From positions 124,001-188,000 of the forward strand of contig NZ_JAKGCR010000005.1 in the NCBI RefSeq assembly GCF_022668875.1: a DNA stretch of 64,000 nt. The letters are read 5' to 3'. Origin of the DNA: Domibacillus sp. PGB-M46. GTDB taxonomy: Bacteria; Bacillota; Bacilli; Bacillales; Domibacillaceae. The position numbers and the translations under genes are program-made. Under the pieces are notes generated by a model. The model was not told the origin of the DNA and did not search any database. It saw only the letters and a list, made by a program, of their open reading frames with translations. Within the stretch, counting starts at the first letter, position 1. The number at the start of each line of letters is the position of its first letter. Positions 44,902 to 54,253 of the stretch are shown here, piece by piece.

Positions 44902-45795
44902 ATGCCGCACTTTTTAACAAACAAGCGGTTGATTATATTGCTCGGCAGTATTATTCTTCTTGTTGCTATGATTGGTTTTTCCATGCGGGACCGGGAGAAC
45001 ATCACTTGGCCGGAAAAATTCATTAAAGACGTAACAGGTTTCGGGCAGAATATTGTGTCGAAGCCCGCGGGTGCTGTGGAGTCTTTTTTTGACGATGTAA
45101 GCAGGTTGCGCCATACATATGAAGAAAATGAAAAGCTTCGCACTCACTTGGAAGAGCTTGCCCAGCTGGAAAGTGACGTGGCGCGTCTTGAAAAAGATAA
45201 TGCTGAACTCCGTAAAGTGCTTGAGAAAGAAGACAGCCTGGCTGATTACGAGCCCGTTCAGGCAACAGTCATTGCCCGCAATCCTGACCGCTGGTATGAG
45301 TTGATTACCATCGATCAAGGAGAATCAAATGGGATTGAGCCGGATATGGCAGTGATGACAGCGAGCGGCTTGGTTGGAAAAGTACAGAGTACGTCAAAGT
45401 TCACGTCTACTGTGCAGCTTTTGTCGGCTCACGATTCAAACAACCGCGTTTCGGCGCTTGTCCAAGGCGACAAAACCGTTTATGGGCTTATTGAAGGATA
45501 TGATGAAGAAAAACAAATGCTTCAATTAACGAAGATTCCGTCCGATGCGAAAGTAAAAAAAGGACAAGCTGTCACAACATCCGGCCTTGGCGGCGTTTTC
45601 CCGAAAGGCCTGGTGATTGGAAAGGTATCAGAGCTTGTTCCGGATGAATTTGGTTTAACACAGACAGCACTTGTCAAACCGGCCGCAAGCTTTTATGATT
45701 TGGAACACGTTATGGTGTCCAAGCGTAAAATGACAAAAGTACTGCCTGAAGAAGAAGACCGCCAGCAGGTAGTGGTTGAGGAGGAAGGAATGTGA
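44902..45795 (+). CDS. mreC: Rod shape-determining protein MreC
   Basis: Bitopic protein linking MreB/MreD to wall synthases on the outer face of the membrane. The 297-residue protein has a short basic start, one helix (RLIILLGSIILLVAMIGF), a coiled coil (about 65-110), and the beta-rich domain (ATVIARNPDRWYELITIDQG, VQLLSAHDSNNRVSALVQG, VTTSGLGGVFPKGLVIGKV). ATG 44902 follows ACTGAGGTG; the in-frame GTG 44893 lies in that site. Overlaps mreD by 4 bp. Confidence 0.96.
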   Translation: MPHFLTNKRLIILLGSIILLVAMIGFSMRDRENITWPEKFIKDVTGFGQNIVSKPAGAVESFFDDVSRLRHTYEENEKLRTHLEELAQLESDVARLEKDNAELRKVLEKEDSLADYEPVQATVIARNPDRWYELITIDQGESNGIEPDMAVMTASGLVGKVQSTSKFTSTVQLLSAHDSNNRVSALVQGDKTVYGLIEGYDEEKQMLQLTKIPSDAKVKKGQAVTTSGLGGVFPKGLVIGKVSELVPDEFGLTQTALVKPAASFYDLEHVMVSKRKMTKVLPEEEDRQQVVVEEEGM

Positions 45796-46304
45796 AAAAA
45801 GCGCTCCTTCCTCTTTTAATGACCGCCCTGTTTTATAGTGATAGTGTGTTTATGATCTTTTTTTCAGAACAGGCCTTTGACGGGGCCTACATGCCGGTTC
45901 CGCGTTTTTTTATCATTGGCCTTTTGTTTATGTCTGTTTTCTTTGACAGGAATACAGCTATAAAATATGGCTTTTTCTTCGGCTTTTTATTTGATATGTT
46001 TTATACAGGGCTTCTAGGCGCCTATTTCTTTTTCCTGCCGCTTATCGTTTACATAACATCCATGCTGACGAAATGGCTCCATGGTACGCTGCCTGTTTTT
46101 CTCGTTATCGTGTTGTTTGATATTGCCCTGCTTGAATTGGTCATGTACGGATTGAATGTGCTCGTACAGCGGACAACCTTTTCATTTGAGCAGTTCACCT
46201 ATATGCGGCTTTTGGCAACGTTTGTGTTAAACGCTCTTTTTTACATTCTGTTTGCCATCCCGCTTCGAGGTGCTTTTTTGAAATTGAAAAAAGTGTTCGA
46301 TTAA
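45792..46304 (+). CDS. mreD: Rod shape-determining protein MreD
   Basis: Polytopic membrane partner of MreC with about five helices in 170 residues (for example FFIIGLLFMSVFF, YGFFFGFLFDMFYTGLLGAY). GTG start overlaps the mreC TGA (GTGA) and GAGGAAGG precedes it. Sequence is poorly conserved in the family; position and topology support the call. Confidence 0.92.
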   Translation: MKKALLPLLMTALFYSDSVFMIFFSEQAFDGAYMPVPRFFIIGLLFMSVFFDRNTAIKYGFFFGFLFDMFYTGLLGAYFFFLPLIVYITSMLTKWLHGTLPVFLVIVLFDIALLELVMYGLNVLVQRTTFSFEQFTYMRLLATFVLNALFYILFAIPLRGAFLKLKKVFD

Positions 46305-46370
46305 GAGAGAAAAAAGGAATATCGGATAGCGCTGTCGAATATTGAGACGTACAGAGGTGGGATACTTTCT

Positions 46371-47048
46371 ATGAAACAAAGTCAAAATGTCGTCATTAAA
46401 GGGACGAAAGACGGCCTGACTCTTCAGTTAAGTGATAAATGTTCCTATAGTGAATTAATAGAGGAATTAACCGAAAAATTAGATGCCGTTACAAAAGACG
46501 GCGAAAATGCACTCATTACAGTCACGGTTCAAACGGGGAACCGATATTTGACTGAAGAAGAAAAAGAAGAACTGCGTCAGCTGATCAGGCAGCGCCGTCA
46601 TCTAGTTGTCGAAGACATCAGGTCCAACGTGCTGACAATTGACGAAGCTATACAATGGAAAGAAGAAAATGAAATTGTTTCATATACAGGCCGTATCCGT
46701 TCCGGTCAGGTGCTGGAAGTGCCAGGAGATTTACTGCTGATTGGGGATGTAAATCCTGGCGGTGCTGTGATGGCAGGAGGAAGCATTTTTATCATGGGGG
46801 CGCTAAAAGGCATGGCGCACGCGGGCTGCTATGGAAATGACAATGCGGTGATTGCCGCCGGAAAAATGATGCCGTCCCAGCTGCGGATCAGCAGTCATTT
46901 AACCCGTTCACCAGACCGATATGATGAAGAAGATATTACAGAGTCGGAATGCGCGTTTATTAATGAAGCACAACAATTGGTGATTGATCGGCTGCAGGTA
47001 TTGAAATATTTGCGTCCTGATTTATCGACGTTTAAAGGGGGCTTTTAA
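46371..47048 (+). CDS. minC: Septum site-determining protein MinC
   Basis: FtsZ-assembly inhibitor keeping the division ring off the poles. The 225-residue protein has the N-terminal domain (about 1-100) and a C-terminal right-handed beta-helix (about 110-215; TGRIRSGQVLEVPGDLLLIG, GDVNPGGAVMAGGSIFIMG, LKGMAHAGCYG) that binds MinD. Followed directly by minD: the GTG of minD comes right after the minC TAA. Confidence 0.96.
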   Translation: MKQSQNVVIKGTKDGLTLQLSDKCSYSELIEELTEKLDAVTKDGENALITVTVQTGNRYLTEEEKEELRQLIRQRRHLVVEDIRSNVLTIDEAIQWKEENEIVSYTGRIRSGQVLEVPGDLLLIGDVNPGGAVMAGGSIFIMGALKGMAHAGCYGNDNAVIAAGKMMPSQLRISSHLTRSPDRYDEEDITESECAFINEAQQLVIDRLQVLKYLRPDLSTFKGGF

Positions 47049-47852
47049 GTGGGGGAAGCAATTGTCATTACTTCTGGAAAAGGCGGAGTCGGCAAAACAA
47101 CAACGACCGCAAATCTCGGTACAGCGCTTGCGCTGCAGGAGAAAAAAGTATGTCTCGTTGACACAGATATCGGTCTTCGTAACCTGGATGTAGTCATGGG
47201 ACTTGAAAATCGGATTATTTATGACCTTGTTGATGTAGTGGAGGAGCGGTGCAAAACGCATCAGGCTCTTGTAAAGGACAAGCGTTTTAATGATCTCCTC
47301 TATTTGCTGCCGGCTGCCCAAACGACCGATAAGTCTGCTGTTACACCTGAGCAAATGAAAAAATTGGTCGATGAATTAAAACAAGATTATGATTATATTT
47401 TGATTGACTGCCCCGCTGGAATAGAGCAGGGATATAAAAATGCTGTAGCTGGCGCAGACCGCGCCATTGTCGTGACTACACCGGAAAAATCATCCGTCCG
47501 GGATGCAGACCGTGTAATTGGTCTTTTGGAAAAAGAAGAAGGCATGGCACCGCCAAAGCTTGTGGTGAACCGGATCCGCAATCATATGGTCAAAGAAGGT
47601 GACATGCTGGATGTGGATGAAGTAGCTGCTCATTTGTCGATTGAGCTGATCGGGATTGTAGCTGATGATGATGAGGTCATTAAATCGTCTCATAACGGAG
47701 AGCCGGTTGCTCATAACCCAAATAACCGTGCTTCAATCGCATATCGGAACATCGCCCGCCGTATACTCGGCGAGTCGGTTCCGCTTCAGCCGCTTGAGCA
47801 GGAAAAAGATACGTTCTTCACGAAGCTCAAACGATTTATCGGCATGAGCTGA
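47049..47852 (+). CDS. minD: Septum site-determining ATPase MinD
   Basis: Membrane-binding ParA-type ATPase that recruits MinC. The 267-residue product shows the deviant Walker A GKGGVGKTTTTANLG, switch DTDIGLRNLDVVMG, Walker B YILIDCPAGIE, and a C-terminal amphipathic targeting helix (FFTKLKRFIGM). GTG start, with AAAGGGGGC in the end of minC. A strong terminator follows. Confidence 0.98.
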   Translation: MGEAIVITSGKGGVGKTTTTANLGTALALQEKKVCLVDTDIGLRNLDVVMGLENRIIYDLVDVVEERCKTHQALVKDKRFNDLLYLLPAAQTTDKSAVTPEQMKKLVDELKQDYDYILIDCPAGIEQGYKNAVAGADRAIVVTTPEKSSVRDADRVIGLLEKEEGMAPPKLVVNRIRNHMVKEGDMLDVDEVAAHLSIELIGIVADDDEVIKSSHNGEPVAHNPNNRASIAYRNIARRILGESVPLQPLEQEKDTFFTKLKRFIGMS

Positions 47853-47853
47853 T

Positions 47854-47886
47854 AAAAAAAGCCGCTTTTTTAAAGCGGCTTTTTTT
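47854..47886 (+). terminator. minCD terminator
   Basis: AAAAAAAGCCGCTTT / AAAGCGGCTTTTTTT, a near-symmetrical stem with T-run. Confidence 0.95.
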
Positions 47887-47926
47887 CTTTGGACGGCATA
47901 TACATAAGCAGGCGGGAGGGATTCTG

Positions 47927-48364
47927 ATGATCAAGAAAGTCCTCGTTTCTGTTTGCTTATTTGCGGCCGTGTATGTTAATCAGCATACCTCCTTTGTGCA
48001 AACCATCTTTACCCGTGACTTTTCGTTTGCCGTTTTTTCGGCCGCATATGAGGAACAGTTCGGTCCTTTATTGCCGGCTATGCATCAAACAAATGACAGG
48101 CAGACTTTCGTTGCCAGCACAAACAGCCTGCTCGCCGCGGAACAAAACGGCGTAGTGGTACGGGTTGGCGCTGAAAATATCGTCATTCAGCAGGAAGATG
48201 GTTCAGAAATGGAGGTGAAGGGACTGCGTCCTCATTCGTATCGTCTTTTTGAACGCATTAAACAAGGAGAGCCGGTTGGAGCCGCTTCTGGAAAATCCGT
48301 TGAATTCATCGAACGAAAAAACGGCCAGGTTCTTTCTTCCAGAAAAGTGAATGTAAATGAATAA
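47927..48364 (+). CDS. spoIVFA: Short SpoIVFA-like sporulation protein
   Basis: Position before spoIVFB identifies it: SpoIVFA holds the protease SpoIVFB inactive with BofA until a forespore signal arrives. Here only 145 residues: an N-terminal hydrophobic helix (KKVLVSVCLFAAVYV) and an extracytoplasmic part with a degenerate LytM/M23-like core (NGVVVRVGAENIVIQQEDGS, GLRPHSYRLFERIKQGEPVG). B. subtilis SpoIVFA has 264 residues, so the N-terminal cytoplasmic region is missing. GGGAGGG precedes the ATG. Overlaps spoIVFB by 8 bp. Confidence 0.75.
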   Translation: MIKKVLVSVCLFAAVYVNQHTSFVQTIFTRDFSFAVFSAAYEEQFGPLLPAMHQTNDRQTFVASTNSLLAAEQNGVVVRVGAENIVIQQEDGSEMEVKGLRPHSYRLFERIKQGEPVGAASGKSVEFIERKNGQVLSSRKVNVNE

Positions 48365-49178
48365 GGTCTGCATTCATCCAATCACCTGGCTGTTTGGGGC
48401 TGTTGCTGCTGCTACAGGTCTTTTTTTAGAAGGGCTTTGTGTCGCCCTCATTTTGTTTGTCCACGAAATGGGGCATGCTGCTGCTGCTAAAGCAGCAGGC
48501 TGGCGCATCATCAAAATGGAGTTTCTGCCATTTGGCGGAAAACTTGAAACAGATGAGCATGCAGGGCGGCCGCTTGTCGAAGAATGGCTCGTTGTCATCT
48601 CTGGTCCTTTTATGCATGTCCCCATGCTTGCGGCAAGCACACTTATGCAAAAAGCCGGCTGGATCAGCGCAGATGTGTCGCAATTGCTGTTTCAATTAAA
48701 TGCTTTTATTTTTTTGTTTAATCTGCTTCCGGTCCTGCCGCTTGACGGGGGAAAAATGGTTCAGCTCCTTTTATGTACACTTCACCCTTACTACAAAGCG
48801 TACAAGCAGTCGATCTTTTTTTCATTTGCATCGCTTGCTTTGCTGATGGGGGCAGCTATTGTTCTTCTTCCCTTTTACGTCCAGCTCGTTTTAACGGCTT
48901 CCTACGTGGCCGTCCAGCTTCTTGTTATGTGGAAAGAAAAAGAAGTAATGTTTATCCGATTTTTAACGGCCCGCTATTATGAGCCGGTTTCACTGCGCCT
49001 GCTTGATCTGCCTGTATTGAAATCAGACCGCCTGCTTTACACGGTCAGAAGGTTTAAACGGAACCGGACGCACACGCTTAATGTGAAAGGCGGCAGGGAT
49101 ATGACAGAAGAGCAATTACTTCAATCCTTTTTTGCGGGAAAAAAATACATCCGGGAAGTTGATGAAAATATAGATTGA
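48357..49178 (+). CDS. spoIVFB: Intramembrane metalloprotease SpoIVFB (pro-sigma-K processing)
   Basis: Site-2-type protease in the outer forespore membrane that cleaves pro-sigma-K. The 273-residue protein carries HEMGH (36-40) in a helix and the third zinc ligand in [12 protein letters not shown] (D130), with further helices and a C-terminal CBS-like region after about 195. ATG overlaps the spoIVFA end by 8 bp. The stop codon lies inside the -35 box of the rplU promoter. Confidence 0.95.
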   Translation: MNKVCIHPITWLFGAVAAATGLFLEGLCVALILFVHEMGHAAAAKAAGWRIIKMEFLPFGGKLETDEHAGRPLVEEWLVVISGPFMHVPMLAASTLMQKAGWISADVSQLLFQLNAFIFLFNLLPVLPLDGGKMVQLLLCTLHPYYKAYKQSIFFSFASLALLMGAAIVLLPFYVQLVLTASYVAVQLLVMWKEKEVMFIRFLTARYYEPVSLRLLDLPVLKSDRLLYTVRRFKRNRTHTLNVKGGRDMTEEQLLQSFFAGKKYIREVDENID

Positions 49179-49203
49179 CACTTCTTTTAAAAGATGATAG
49201 AAT
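49175..49203 (+). promoter_or_regulatory. rplU operon promoter
   Basis: TTGACA (49175-49180), 17 bp, TAGAAT (49198-49203). Consensus -35 overlapping the spoIVFB stop. Confidence 0.9.
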
Positions 49204-49209
49204 TCATAT

Positions 49210-49312
49210 GTTATTGTTTGTAGCACCCGTGCTACAACCGCGCACAGCAGGTTTTAAGTATCGATCGATCACCTGTCAAGTGGCGAGTCTGAGTAAACAG
49301 GGAGGTGCAGAA
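49210..49312 (+). promoter_or_regulatory. Ribosomal protein L21 leader
   Basis: About 100 nt of 5' UTR with a perfect nine-base hairpin TTGTAGCAC-CC-GTGCTACAA (49218-49237). This is where Firmicutes carry the L21 leader, thought to mediate autoregulation. Confidence 0.75.
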
Positions 49313-49621
49313 ATGTACGCAATTATTGAAACAGGCGGCAAGCAGGTTAAAGTTGAAGAAGGTCAAGCAATCTACATCGAAAAATTGAACGCACAAGATG
49401 GTGACACTGTCACTTTTGATAAAGTTCTTTTCGTTGGTGGCAACGACGTGAAAGTCGGCAGCCCAGTCGTAGAAGGCGCAACTGTAACGGCGAAGGTTGA
49501 AAAGCAAGGACGCGCGAAGAAAATCATCGTTTTCAAATTCAAAGCGAAGAAAAACTACCGCAGAAAGCAAGGACACCGTCAGCCTTACACGAAAGTAGTC
49601 ATTGAAAAAATCAACGCATAA
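49313..49621 (+). CDS. rplU: 50S ribosomal protein L21
   Basis: Structural 50S protein of 102 residues, [18 protein letters not shown] to the basic C-terminal [18 protein letters not shown], all typical. ATG 49313 follows GGGAGGTG; upstream in-frame codons are in the leader RNA. First gene of rplU-prp-rpmA. Confidence 0.98.
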   Translation: MYAIIETGGKQVKVEEGQAIYIEKLNAQDGDTVTFDKVLFVGGNDVKVGSPVVEGATVTAKVEKQGRAKKIIVFKFKAKKNYRRKQGHRQPYTKVVIEKINA

Positions 49622-49633
49622 GGCGATGATGCA

Positions 49634-49966
49634 ATGATCTATGTAGATGTGAACAAAAACGAGGCCGGGCTCATTCAGTCATTTACGATGAAAGGACATG
49701 CCGGCTTTGATGAAAGCGGCAAAGATCTTGTATGCGCTGGCGCATCAGCTGTTTCGTTCGGCGCCATTAATGCAGTACAGGCATTGACCGGTATTACACC
49801 TCATATTGAACTGGGGGAAGATGGCGGCCTGCTTTACTGCAAGGTGCCGGACGGACTGCCTGAAGACAAGCGCAGCCAGATTCAGCTTCTGCTCGAAGGC
49901 ATGGTCGTTTCACTGCAGACGATTGAAGAAGGGCACGGACAGTATATTAAGATAAATTTTCTATAG
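49634..49966 (+). CDS. prp: Ribosomal-processing cysteine protease Prp
   Basis: Removes the N-terminal extension of L27 before it enters the ribosome. The 110-residue protein (YsxB in B. subtilis) has the catalytic pair His22 (KGHAGF) and Cys34 (DLVCAGASAV), with the invariant G-A-S-A stretch. It lies between rplU and rpmA, whose L27 carries the matching cleavage site. Confidence 0.97.
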   Translation: MIYVDVNKNEAGLIQSFTMKGHAGFDESGKDLVCAGASAVSFGAINAVQALTGITPHIELGEDGGLLYCKVPDGLPEDKRSQIQLLLEGMVVSLQTIEEGHGQYIKINFL

Positions 49967-49973
49967 GAGGTGA

Positions 49974-50267
<294 letters not shown>

Positions 50268-50282
50268 TTGGATGAACGAATG

Positions 50283-50327
50283 GAGGCGTTCTGAAAGTCA
50301 ACCTTTCGGAGCGCCTCTATTTTTTTG
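50283..50327 (+). terminator. rplU-prp-rpmA terminator
   Basis: Fifteen-base stem (50283-50297 with 50303-50317, two G-T pairs) and a T-run. Confidence 0.9.
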
Positions 50328-50351
50328 TGTGCAGGCTTTGAGGTTTTCCCG

Positions 50352-50379
50352 TTCAATTGGGACATTTTTCTGCTATACT
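50352..50379 (+). promoter_or_regulatory. Probable spo0B-obg promoter
   Basis: TTCAAT (50352-50357), 16 bp, TATACT (50374-50379). Confidence 0.55.
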
Positions 50380-50428
50380 AAAAAAGAATGTGTGAACGTT
50401 GGAACGAGCGGGGGGTGTGATCAGCCAA

Positions 50429-50965
50429 GTGGAAAATGAAAAATGGACGTTGTTAAAAACGCTTCGTCATGCGCGTCATGACTGGATGAATGATATACAA
50501 ATTGTCAAAGGGTATCTTTCTCTTAATAACATTGATGCCGCAGCCCGAGCTACAGATCATATCATTTTAAAGGCTGTACAGGAGTCGAGGCTGTGTAATC
50601 TTGGCATGCCGGGGATGGCGGAGCTGTTTATGACGTTTAACTGGTCGCAGCACTTATTCCGGCTTGAATATGAACTGGATGAATCCGTTGCAGCCGGCAC
50701 GGCGGACGACCAAAAAGCGTGCCGTTTCTTTAATCGGTTATTTTCGCTGCTGGAGCAGCATGTAAAAGAATTTAACGAGCACGAGCTGTTTGTTCATTTA
50801 TCTGAAAAAGAGGGGTCTCTTGCTGCAGAGATGGAATGGATGGGAGAAGTGGCTAACCGGCCGCTGCTTCTGAAGAAAATAAAGGAATTTGCGCATAGTC
50901 TTGAGCTTAAAAGTGCTGTGTGGGAAACGGATTCCGGGGATATACTAATGGAAGTGACATTTTAG
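50429..50965 (+). CDS. spo0B: Sporulation initiation phosphotransferase Spo0B
   Basis: Phosphorelay protein passing phosphate from Spo0F to Spo0A. The 178-residue form has the active histidine in [19 protein letters not shown] (His17) and the [17 protein letters not shown] segment of the C-terminal pseudo-ATPase domain. The start is uncertain: GTG 50429 is used with GGGGGGTGTGATC upstream; GTG 50417 or TTG 50399 would add 4 or 10 residues. The stop overlaps the obg ribosome-binding site (TTTTAGGAGG). Confidence 0.92.
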   Translation: MENEKWTLLKTLRHARHDWMNDIQIVKGYLSLNNIDAAARATDHIILKAVQESRLCNLGMPGMAELFMTFNWSQHLFRLEYELDESVAAGTADDQKACRFFNRLFSLLEQHVKEFNEHELFVHLSEKEGSLAAEMEWMGEVANRPLLLKKIKEFAHSLELKSAVWETDSGDILMEVTF

Positions 50966-50979
50966 GAGGAACAGACAAT

Positions 50980-52269
50980 ATGTTTGTAGATCAGGTTAAA
51001 ATATATGTTAAAGGCGGCGACGGAGGAAACGGAATGGTCGCATTCCGCCGTGAAAAATACGTACCGAACGGCGGCCCGGCCGGCGGCGATGGCGGAAACG
51101 GCGCGAATGTAGTGTTTGAAGTGGAAGAAGGACTCCGCACATTAATGGACTTCCGTTACCAGCGCCATTTCAAAGCGCCGCGCGGCGAGCACGGCATGAG
51201 CAAAAACATGCACGGCCGTAATTCAAAAGATATGATTATCAAGGTTCCGCCGGGCACAGTCGTAACAGATGATGAAACGGGAGAAGTAATTGCGGATCTG
51301 GTAGAACATGGACAGCAGGCCATTATTGCACGCGGCGGCCGCGGCGGCCGTGGAAACAGCCGCTTTGCGACACCGGCTAATCCGGCACCGGAAATCTCTG
51401 AAAACGGGGAGCCGGGCATCGAGCGTAATGTTACGTTAGAATTAAAGCTTTTGGCAGATGTAGGACTTGTCGGTTTTCCGAGTGTGGGTAAATCCACTCT
51501 TCTTTCAGTTGTAACGGCGGCTAAGCCCAAAATCGCGGCCTACCACTTTACAACGCTCGTTCCAAATCTCGGCATGGTTGAGACCGAAGACGGCCGCAGT
51601 TTTGTTATGGCGGATCTGCCAGGATTAATTGAAGGTGCGCATGAAGGAACCGGGCTTGGCCATCAATTCCTGCGTCATATCGAGCGGACGCGCGTCATTG
51701 TTCACGTACTTGACATGTCTGCGATGGAAGGCCGTGATCCGTATGAGGATTACGTAACCATTAACAATGAGCTTAAAGAATATAATCTTCGGCTGACAGA
51801 GCGTCCGGAAATTATTGTAGCCAATAAAATGGATATGCCGGAAGCAGAAGAAAATTTAAAAGAGTTCAAGGAAAAAGTAGGAGAAGATGCGGTTATTTTC
51901 CCAATTTCTGCGCTGACACGCAGCGGGCTGCGCGACTTGCTGTTTGCTATTGCCGATAAAGTGGAAGAGACGCCTGAATTCCCGCTTGAGCACGAGGAAG
52001 AAGATTTGTCTGTAAACCGGGTGATGTACCGCCATGACAAGCAGGCCGCTGAGTTTGTGATTACACGCGGTCCGGATGGAGCGTTTGAGCTGACAGGCAG
52101 CAAAATTGAAAAATTGTTTAAAATGACGGACTTCTCGCGGGAACCATCCGTTCAACGCTTTGCCCGCCAGCTGCGCTCAATGGGGGTAGATGAAGCGCTG
52201 CGTGAACGGGGTGCTGAAAACGGCGACATCGTCCGTCTGCTTGATTACGAATTTGAATTTGTCGATTAA
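50980..52269 (+). CDS. obg: GTPase Obg (CgtA)
   Basis: Essential GTPase in 50S maturation and stress signalling. The 429-residue product has the Gly-rich Obg fold ([19 protein letters not shown] onward, about 1-158), the G domain with [19 protein letters not shown] and NKMD, and the C-terminal OCT domain. ATG 50980 follows AGGAGG by 9 bp; the longer frame from 50920 lies in spo0B. spo0B-obg-pheB-pheA as in B. subtilis. Confidence 0.98.
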   Translation: MFVDQVKIYVKGGDGGNGMVAFRREKYVPNGGPAGGDGGNGANVVFEVEEGLRTLMDFRYQRHFKAPRGEHGMSKNMHGRNSKDMIIKVPPGTVVTDDETGEVIADLVEHGQQAIIARGGRGGRGNSRFATPANPAPEISENGEPGIERNVTLELKLLADVGLVGFPSVGKSTLLSVVTAAKPKIAAYHFTTLVPNLGMVETEDGRSFVMADLPGLIEGAHEGTGLGHQFLRHIERTRVIVHVLDMSAMEGRDPYEDYVTINNELKEYNLRLTERPEIIVANKMDMPEAEENLKEFKEKVGEDAVIFPISALTRSGLRDLLFAIADKVEETPEFPLEHEEEDLSVNRVMYRHDKQAAEFVITRGPDGAFELTGSKIEKLFKMTDFSREPSVQRFARQLRSMGVDEALRERGAENGDIVRLLDYEFEFVD

Positions 52270-52302
52270 AAGCTGCAGCCGGCGGTTTTGAGGGGGAGCG
52301 AC

Positions 52303-52758
52303 ATGGGGAAGAAAGAACAGAATGAAAAATTTTATCTTGTCCGCGAAGATGTACTTCCGGAAGCGATGAAAAAAACGCTTGATGCAAAAGAATTAATCGA
52401 ACGGAAACGAGCAGACTCTGTCTGGGACGCGGTTCAACAAGTGGATTTGAGCCGCAGTGCTTTTTATAAATACCGCGACACGGTGTTTCCGTTTCACACC
52501 GTTGTCAAAGAGCGGATCATTACTTTATTTTTTCACCTGGAAGACCGGTCGGGTACCTTATCTGAACTGCTGGCCGTTGTCGCGAGCTGCGGCGGAAACG
52601 TGTTGACGATTCACCAGACGATTCCGCTGCAGGGACGCGCAAACGTGACGCTGTCCTTGAATGTGACCGGTATGATTACCGGGCTGGACGAGCTATTATC
52701 TCAATTAAAAAAATTGGAATTTGTTGATACAGTAGAAGTGCTCGGTTCGGGCGCATAA
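52303..52758 (+). CDS. pheB: ACT-domain protein PheB
   Basis: Small ACT-domain protein of 151 residues, probably a regulatory partner in aromatic amino acid synthesis; named in B. subtilis for its place next to pheA. It has [18 protein letters not shown], the helix region [18 protein letters not shown], and an ACT domain from about 72 ([38 protein letters not shown]). ATG 52303 follows AGGGGGAG. Confidence 0.93.
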   Translation: MGKKEQNEKFYLVREDVLPEAMKKTLDAKELIERKRADSVWDAVQQVDLSRSAFYKYRDTVFPFHTVVKERIITLFFHLEDRSGTLSELLAVVASCGGNVLTIHQTIPLQGRANVTLSLNVTGMITGLDELLSQLKKLEFVDTVEVLGSGA

Positions 52759-52790
52759 GTTGTTTGAAGAGAAGACTGGAGTGAACTGTT

Positions 52791-53660
52791 TTGAGGAAAA
52801 TTGCTTTTTTAGGTCCCGCGGCTACATTCACTGATATTGCAGTATCAGAAGCATTCCCGAATGATGGGCGGATTCCATGTGTGACTATCCCGGAATGCAT
52901 GGACTATGTTATTGAAGGAAAAGCAGATCTGGCTGTTGTACCGATTGAAAACGCCTTAGAAGGTACAGTCAATATGACCATCGATCATTTGTTTCATGAA
53001 GCGGATTTAACCATTGTCGGCGAACTAACGGCTCCGATTCAGCAGCACCTGCTTGTTCATCCGGACAACGCCCAAAAATGGACAGAGGCTAAAAGAGTTT
53101 TGTCGCATCCGCATGCCATTGCGCAATGCCACAAATTTTTGCACCGTTACTTTTATGGCGTTCCGTCGCAGCAAATGACTTCGACGGCGGCCGCAGCGAA
53201 ATATGTAAGTGAGCATCCGGAAGAATGCATTGCAGCCATAGCCAATTCACTTTCAGCAAGAGAATATGGCCTGTATACAGCAAAAGCAGATATTCATGAT
53301 TTTGCGTTTAATCATACTCGTTTTCTTGTTTTATCTAAAACACACGAAGAGTTATCGTTTTCACTTCCTAAAACAGGCGGTAAAACAACCATTGTTGTTA
53401 CGCTGCCGACAGACCGGCCGGGGACGCTTCATCAAGTATTGGCAACGTTCGCCTGGCGAAATCTGAACCTTGCGAAAATTGAGTCTCGCCCTCTTAAAAC
53501 AGGTCTGGGCAATTACTTTTTCATTATTGATGTTGCACAGCGCATTGACGATGTGTTAGTGCCGGGCGCTTTCGCTGAGATGGAAGCACTCGGATGCAAG
53601 GTGCAGGTGCTCGGAAGTTATTACGGCTATGAAGTAGGACAAGCCGCAGAAAAAGCATAA
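52791..53660 (+). CDS. pheA: Prephenate dehydratase
   Basis: Converts prephenate to phenylpyruvate in phenylalanine synthesis. The 289-residue product has the catalytic domain (FLGPAATFTDIAVSEAFPN, VVPIENALEGTVNMTIDHL, TRFLVLSKTHE) and a C-terminal ACT domain with the phenylalanine-binding ESRP motif (KIESRPLKTGLGNYFFIID). TTG start behind CTGGAGTG. Convergent with niaR across a shared terminator. Confidence 0.96.
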   Translation: MRKIAFLGPAATFTDIAVSEAFPNDGRIPCVTIPECMDYVIEGKADLAVVPIENALEGTVNMTIDHLFHEADLTIVGELTAPIQQHLLVHPDNAQKWTEAKRVLSHPHAIAQCHKFLHRYFYGVPSQQMTSTAAAAKYVSEHPEECIAAIANSLSAREYGLYTAKADIHDFAFNHTRFLVLSKTHEELSFSLPKTGGKTTIVVTLPTDRPGTLHQVLATFAWRNLNLAKIESRPLKTGLGNYFFIIDVAQRIDDVLVPGAFAEMEALGCKVQVLGSYYGYEVGQAAEKA

Positions 53661-53694
53661 AAAAGAAGCCTGTTTCAAAACGGGCTTCTTTTTT
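53659..53694. terminator. Bidirectional terminator between pheA and niaR
   Basis: AAAAAAGAAGCCTGTT / AACGGGCTTCTTTTTT, A-rich on one side and T-rich on the other. Confidence 0.92.
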
Positions 53695-53697
53695 ATT

Positions 53698-54231
53698 TTA
53701 TTGAAGCAAAAATCCGGCTTCACGCAAAGCCTGCTCGGCTTCATCAAGCACCGCGGCTTCTTTGGCGGACAATGTATGCAAATGAGCGCCTTCTGTCAGC
53801 TCAGACAAGTAAGCCGCACCTGTTTGATTGATTTTATCCAAAAACTGCATTGCTTCTTTTCGATTTGATACCATAATGGACGCGGTTAAATCACCATAAA
53901 CCGGATGTTCAATTTTAACGTCTTTAACAAGAACACCAAGGTCTACGAGGAGAAGAAGCTCTTCTTTTGTTTGACCGGGCGGATGCGAGCAGGCAACGAT
54001 CCGTTCCACTTGTCCGCTCTTAGGTGAATCCATATATACATACCCTTGGCTTGTCGCCACAATTGGAATGCCGCGGGCTTTAAGCAGCGTAATATCTCCG
54101 ACTACAACCTGACGGCTCACTTGTGCCCGTTCGGCCAGCTCACTCCCGGTCAGCGGATTCTGGCTTGATTGAAGCCAGTGCAAAATCTGCTCACGCCGAT
54201 TTTCGCCGATCAGTTTTCTTTTATCTATCAT
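53698..54231 (-). CDS. niaR: Niacin-responsive transcriptional repressor NiaR (YrxA)
   Basis: Represses NAD synthesis genes with nicotinate as corepressor. The 177-residue protein has an N-terminal winged helix (REQILHWLQSSQNPLTGSEL, QVSRQVVVGDITLLKARGIP) and the 3H domain with its conserved histidines (EHPVYGDLTASIMV, LTEGAHLHTLSA). ATG 54231 follows GGAGGG by 8 bp; the longer frame runs into nifS. Behind nifS in the same direction. Confidence 0.95.
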   Translation of the reverse strand: MIDKRKLIGENRREQILHWLQSSQNPLTGSELAERAQVSRQVVVGDITLLKARGIPIVATSQGYVYMDSPKSGQVERIVACSHPPGQTKEELLLLVDLGVLVKDVKIEHPVYGDLTASIMVSNRKEAMQFLDKINQTGAAYLSELTEGAHLHTLSAKEAAVLDEAEQALREAGFLLQ

Positions 54232-54253
54232 GATGCAATCCCTCCACCGGTAA

